A stretch of 64,000 nucleotides of DNA from Gaeumannomyces sp. JS-464. Its lineage: Eukaryota; Ascomycota; Sordariomycetes; Magnaporthales; Magnaporthaceae. Positions 60,440 to 64,000 of this stretch are shown in pieces. The translations under genes were made by a program, and so were the position numbers. The stretch is from the NCBI GenBank assembly GCA_002197995.1, contig NGZR01000007.1, forward strand, positions 826,399 through 890,398, given 5' to 3'. The first letter of the stretch is position 1. Each line of letters begins with the position of its first letter. Under the pieces are notes generated by a model, which did no database searches, was not told the origin of the DNA, and saw nothing but the letters and a program-made list of their open reading frames with translations.

Positions 60440-62526
60440 ATGGCGGACCTGTCGACCTGTCCCCCCCTCACGCGCGAGTCGGTGCAGGCGGCGCACGAGG
60501 TCATCAAGCCCTTTGTGCACCGGACGCCCGTGCTGACCAACGCGACGCTGACGGCGCTGGCGTCGCGGCCGCGGGACCTGGCCGGCACGCGCTGGGCCGA
60601 GGCGGCCGACGGCGGCGGTGGGCCCCGCACGCCGGCCCGCCCGACGATCCGGCTGTGGTTCAAGTGCGAGAACCTGCAGCGCATCGGCGCCTTCAAGGCC
60701 CGCGGCGCCTTCCACGCCCTCGAGAGGCTCAAGCTGGTCCCCGGCTGGCTCGAGGGCGAAGGGCGGAAGAACGGCCTCGTCACGGCGAGCGGGGTGTTTT
60801 TGTTTTTTTGGGGCTTGCCTATTTTCAGTCCCCGTCACACACGTCCATGCACACACACACACACACACACCCATCCCTCTCCCTTTTCCATGTTCCATCA
60901 CATCCGCATCAACCCCAGACTGCAACCTGGTGGCCCCCCTTCCATTTTCCATCCCTCACGACCAACCCAACATGCCTTGGTTGCATGCGGCATAAGATTA
61001 TATCATGCACACCGCAATCTCACCCTCCCCAGCCAGCCGTCGCGTCCACGTCTTGTCTCGATTCCTTCCCTCACCGGTCATGGGCGCGTTGGCTGCCAGA
61101 GGTTAAGCGACCTGCCACACTCTGCTGATGAAGCAACCCCCCGTGTGCCATCATTGCATTTTCCATTCCTGGTTTGCCCGGCCCTGCGGGAGGCGCCCCT
61201 CTCATGCACACGCTTTCCCCAACTTCGCCTAGGCTTAGTCTGGCGCGGAGATTATCTACGCTGGGAAAAAGAAGAAAAAAAAAAGGCGGCGTCGCTTACA
61301 GCGGACGAACGGACCTTTCCGACCTCACACCCCCGGGGCTTTGTGCCTCATGCGCACCCACACTGTATGTACACGCGTCCGTCACATCCTTGGTGGCACG
61401 CGCGTGGGCATGGCAATATCGGCCTGGCTCCTGGCAATCTGAAGGGTCCAAGTGGCTCGCTGGTGAAACCGGCCCTTCAGCGGCGTCCTTTTGTGTGCTT
61501 TTTTTTTTTTTAACAAGCAAATCTCTCTCTCTTTGCCAGGGCAAGGCCTGGAGGGAAGGGATGATGACCGGGGGAAAATGACAAATAGAAGTATTCTAGA
61601 CTAAAAACAAAAACCACCGATGTGACACATCACCTCTCCTTGCAGGGAACCATGCGCAGGCAATCGCGCTCGCGGCGCGGACGGCGGGCATCCCGGCGCA
61701 CATTGTGATGCCGACCATCACGCCGCGCGTCAAGATCGAGTCGACGCGCGCGCTGGGCGCCAGCATCTACTTCAGCGGCAGCACGGCCCAGGAGCGCGAG
61801 GAGGTGGCCGCGCGCGTCGTCGCCGAGACGGGCGGCCGCTACGTGCCGCCCTACGACCATCCGGACATCATGCTGGGCCAGGGAACGCTGGGCCTCGAGA
61901 TGCAGGAGCAGGTCGCGAGCCTCATGGCCGGGGGCAGCGACGGCAGCAGCAGCAGCAGCGGCGGCGACTTTGTCCCCAGGCCGGCAGACGCAGAAGGGCC
62001 GTACAGGCGCGCGGCCGGCAAGAAGGGGCTGGACGCCATCATGGCTCCCTGCAGCGGCGGCGGCATGCTGTCGGGCATCGCGCTGTCGTGCGAGGGCACG
62101 GGCGTGCGCGTCTTCGGCGCCGAGCCCGAGTTCGAGGGCGCCGACGACACCAAGCGGTCGTTCGAGTCGGGCCGGCGCATCACGGCCGTCCGGTCGCTGA
62201 CCATCGCCGACGGCCTGCGCGCGCCCGTGGGCGCGCTGCCATGGTCCGTCATGTACGAGCGCCGGCTCGTGTCGCGCGTCTTCAACGTCACCGAGGACGA
62301 GATCAGGGCCGCGCTCCGGCTCGTGCTCGAGCGTGCCAAGCTCGTCATTGAGCCCAGCGCCGCCGTCGGGCTCGCCGTCGCGCTCTTCAACGAGGACTTC
62401 CGTGCCATGGTCGAGGCCGAGGCCGGCGAGGACGGCTGGGACCTCGGCGTCGTCCTCAGCGGCGGCAACATCGAGCTGGCGTCGCTTGCGAGCCTGATCG
62501 GCGAGGGCACGCCCGTGCCAATTTAG
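60440..62526 (+). CDS. PLP-dependent serine/threonine dehydratase or racemase (SRY1-like)
   Basis: Exon 1 60440-60793; intron 60794-61645 (852 nt); exon 2 61646-62526; about 411 aa. Fold type II PLP enzyme: HRTPVLTN, KCENLQRIGAFKARGAFHAL with the Schiff-base Lys in GAFKARGA, ASG|GNHAQAIAL across the intron, VPPYDHPDIMLGQGT, the phosphate-binding Gly loop PCSGGGMLSG, and VVLSGGNIELASL. Closest in style to yeast Sry1 (3-hydroxyaspartate dehydratase) and serine racemase; the substrate cannot be decided here. As written, exon 1 ends in phase 0 but exon 2 needs one extra base. A fifth G in the G4 run at 60791-60794 would give ASGGNHAQA and keep a GT donor. Confidence 0.85.
60850..60871. repeat. 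(CA)n in the long intron of the PLP enzyme gene
   Basis: Eleven CA units inside the 852-nt intron. Confidence 0.9.
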
Positions 62527-63586
62527 GGGCCCCCTGGCTGCTGCCTTGGTTGGCCCCTTGCTGCCGCCATTTTTTTTTTTTGTTTTCTCTTCCTACGTTG
62601 GTAGCCTTGAGTCGCAGGCCAATGAAGCAAAGCAGCGGTTTTCTGATTACTCGAAAGGCGTCATCAGCCCTATTCTAACTGGGGACCGGCCGATGCTGCT
62701 AAACTGGTGCCACATCGCCACCGCGCTGCCTGCCCGGGGAAAAGGACGGACGTGTGGCCTCGTATCAGGCCCCAAGTAGGACGTTTTTGAGTTGTGCGAG
62801 GGGGGCTTGCGTAAGTTGGCCTTGTCACATACTCTTCGGAGACTCAACCTGTCGTTCCTACGAACTGGGATCAGGCCCAACTCGGCGCTTGACGTCGTCA
62901 GTTCTTATCCGGGCCAGGCCAACCGCCACCAATTTCCCCTGAAAGCCGGTGTCTCCTCCCCCTGGTGCGATGGCCACAAGCTTTTTTTCCTTTTCTCTTC
63001 CATGGCGTGAGGAGGCGTAGGAAGCGTGTTCCACGTCACTTCATCCTTCAGCCATGGAATGCGGAAGCGTTTTGACAAGGGGACTCGTGCAATTGGCGTC
63101 CCTCCGCCCTAGCGGAGGCCGGGCGCCACAGTCCGGCGGATTCTTGGTTGGAGCGCACCTCGGCTAGAACTGCCGCTTCAGCATGCCCCGTTTAGCCCTA
63201 TGGCGGCCAAGATGCGGCCTTTGGGACGGAGGAGTTGGCCCAGCCCAATATTGATGTGGATGATAGTCGAGGACAAAAAAACCTGTAGGCACTTTGACAT
63301 AGGAGCCGTGCAGGGGACGAAGCTGGCCAGTCTTGCTTCCAGCCAACACTAGGACTGTGCTCCTTCCCTTTAGCCGCCCCCGCCCGGCCCGCATCGTTTG
63401 GGTACCCCAACCACTCTGCCTAGGAGCGATCTAGTTGATATGATGAAGGGTGAAGAACCGAGCCTGATGGCGGCGTCTTTTGTGATAATCGAGGTCACCA
63501 AAAAGTGAGTAGTCATTTATGTGGTGCCTGTGGAGTGCTCTTTGTTCCGGGTACTAGGCTGCGTTCCGCCTCGACAGCCCTCGCTC

Positions 63587-63625
63587 TTTTTTTTCTTTCT
63601 TTCTTTCTTTCTATCTTTCTTCCTC
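63587..63625. repeat. (TTTC)n tract
   Basis: T-run merging into about seven TTTC/TTTCT units with one interruption. Confidence 0.8.
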
Positions 63626-63863
63626 ATTCCTTCTGGTTTCTGTCCGCTGTGATCTGCACCACCCTGCTTCCTGCCTACCAGACTCCCAAGACCATAGGTA
63701 CCTACCTAGTTCTCATCAAAAGAACCAACAGAAGGAAAGTCTAATTGCACGCTTGTGGAACCCCGGCGGAAGAACGCCAGGAGGATACGGCACCAACGGC
63801 CTCTTGCGTCCCAGGGGTTTCGGCGGCTCCCACGCACACGCACACCTTTAAAAATTGCAGAGG

Positions 63864-63910
63864 TAAATAAAAATAAAACGAAAATGAAAATGAAAATAAA
63901 AATAAAAAAG
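63864..63910. repeat. A-rich (AAAATR)n tract
   Basis: Repeated AAATAA/AAAATG units, almost free of C and T other than the repeat T. Confidence 0.8.
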
Positions 63911-64000
63911 GGAGAGAAGGAGGCAGGAAGAGAGAAGGGGAAAAAGCAACGGTAAAGAATGCCTTCGGTCTTTTGCCGTGGCTACGGAGAACTTGTGAGT

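Larger units (their letters stand above)
62527..64000. other. 3' flank with simple repeats, no gene recognised
   Basis: 1.5 kb to the window edge. Contains T-runs, CCTACCTAG near 63697 and the two low-complexity tracts below. The final bases (CTTGTGAGT) could be an exon end but nothing supports it. Confidence 0.5.

Overview
The window is nuclear DNA of a filamentous ascomycete, most likely a sordariomycete close to the Sordariales. The evidence is GC-rich coding sequence, short GT-AG introns of about 60-200 nt with CTAAC/CTGAC branch sites, long gene-poor spacers, and proteins that look most like Neurospora-type orthologues (Ssd1/GUL-1, NADP-GDH, Set1, tropomyosin, BIG1). No bacterial, organellar or viral block was seen. 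The species cannot be fixed from the sequence alone.

Layout. 1-89: first codons of a secreted protein (minus), followed by a 5 kb gene-free stretch. 5.2-24.8 kb: a dense housekeeping block: ssd1 (-), gle1 (+), tlg1 (-), ER cyclophilin B (+), trm112 (+), big1 (-), rrp17 (+), tropomyosin (-), a securin-like protein (+). 26.3-30.4 kb: set1 H3K4 methyltransferase (+). 33.5-35.4 kb: NADP-glutamate dehydrogenase (+) with an unusual insertion. 39.3-43.9 kb: a GMC oxidoreductase/alpha-beta hydrolase fusion (+). 45.5-49.4 kb: an MFAP1-type splicing factor (+) convergent with pol12 (-). 50.8-52.9 kb: a DHA1 MFS transporter (+). 53.7-54.1 kb: transposon debris. 54.3-57.9 kb: a six-exon ankyrin protein with a STAND-type N-terminal domain (-). 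59.0-59.5 kb: a broken reading frame. 60.4-62.5 kb: a PLP-dependent serine/threonine dehydratase-racemase (+) split by an 852-nt intron. The genes are not one pathway. Most are conserved core genes (RNA fate, mRNA export, ribosome and tRNA modification factors, secretory path, chromatin, replication, cytoskeleton), with a more variable accessory flavour after 49 kb.

Reading frames. About 22 single- or double-base frame breaks interrupt otherwise well conserved genes, mostly in C, G, A or T runs, and several pairs restore frame within tens of codons. They look more like uncorrected consensus indels than real pseudogenes. Gene models below are therefore given as spliced spans with the breaks named, not as clean open frames.

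Most interesting points: a 3' intron of cyclophilin B that appears to switch between a soluble ER-retained form and a membrane-anchored form; a 61-residue Asn/Gly/His-rich insertion inside the nucleotide-binding domain of glutamate dehydrogenase; a cluster of Ssd1-type recognition motifs in ssd1's own leader; a GMC/hydrolase fusion whose hydrolase nucleophile is a cysteine; and a Pol III A-box/B-box/T-run unit that does not fold as a normal tRNA.
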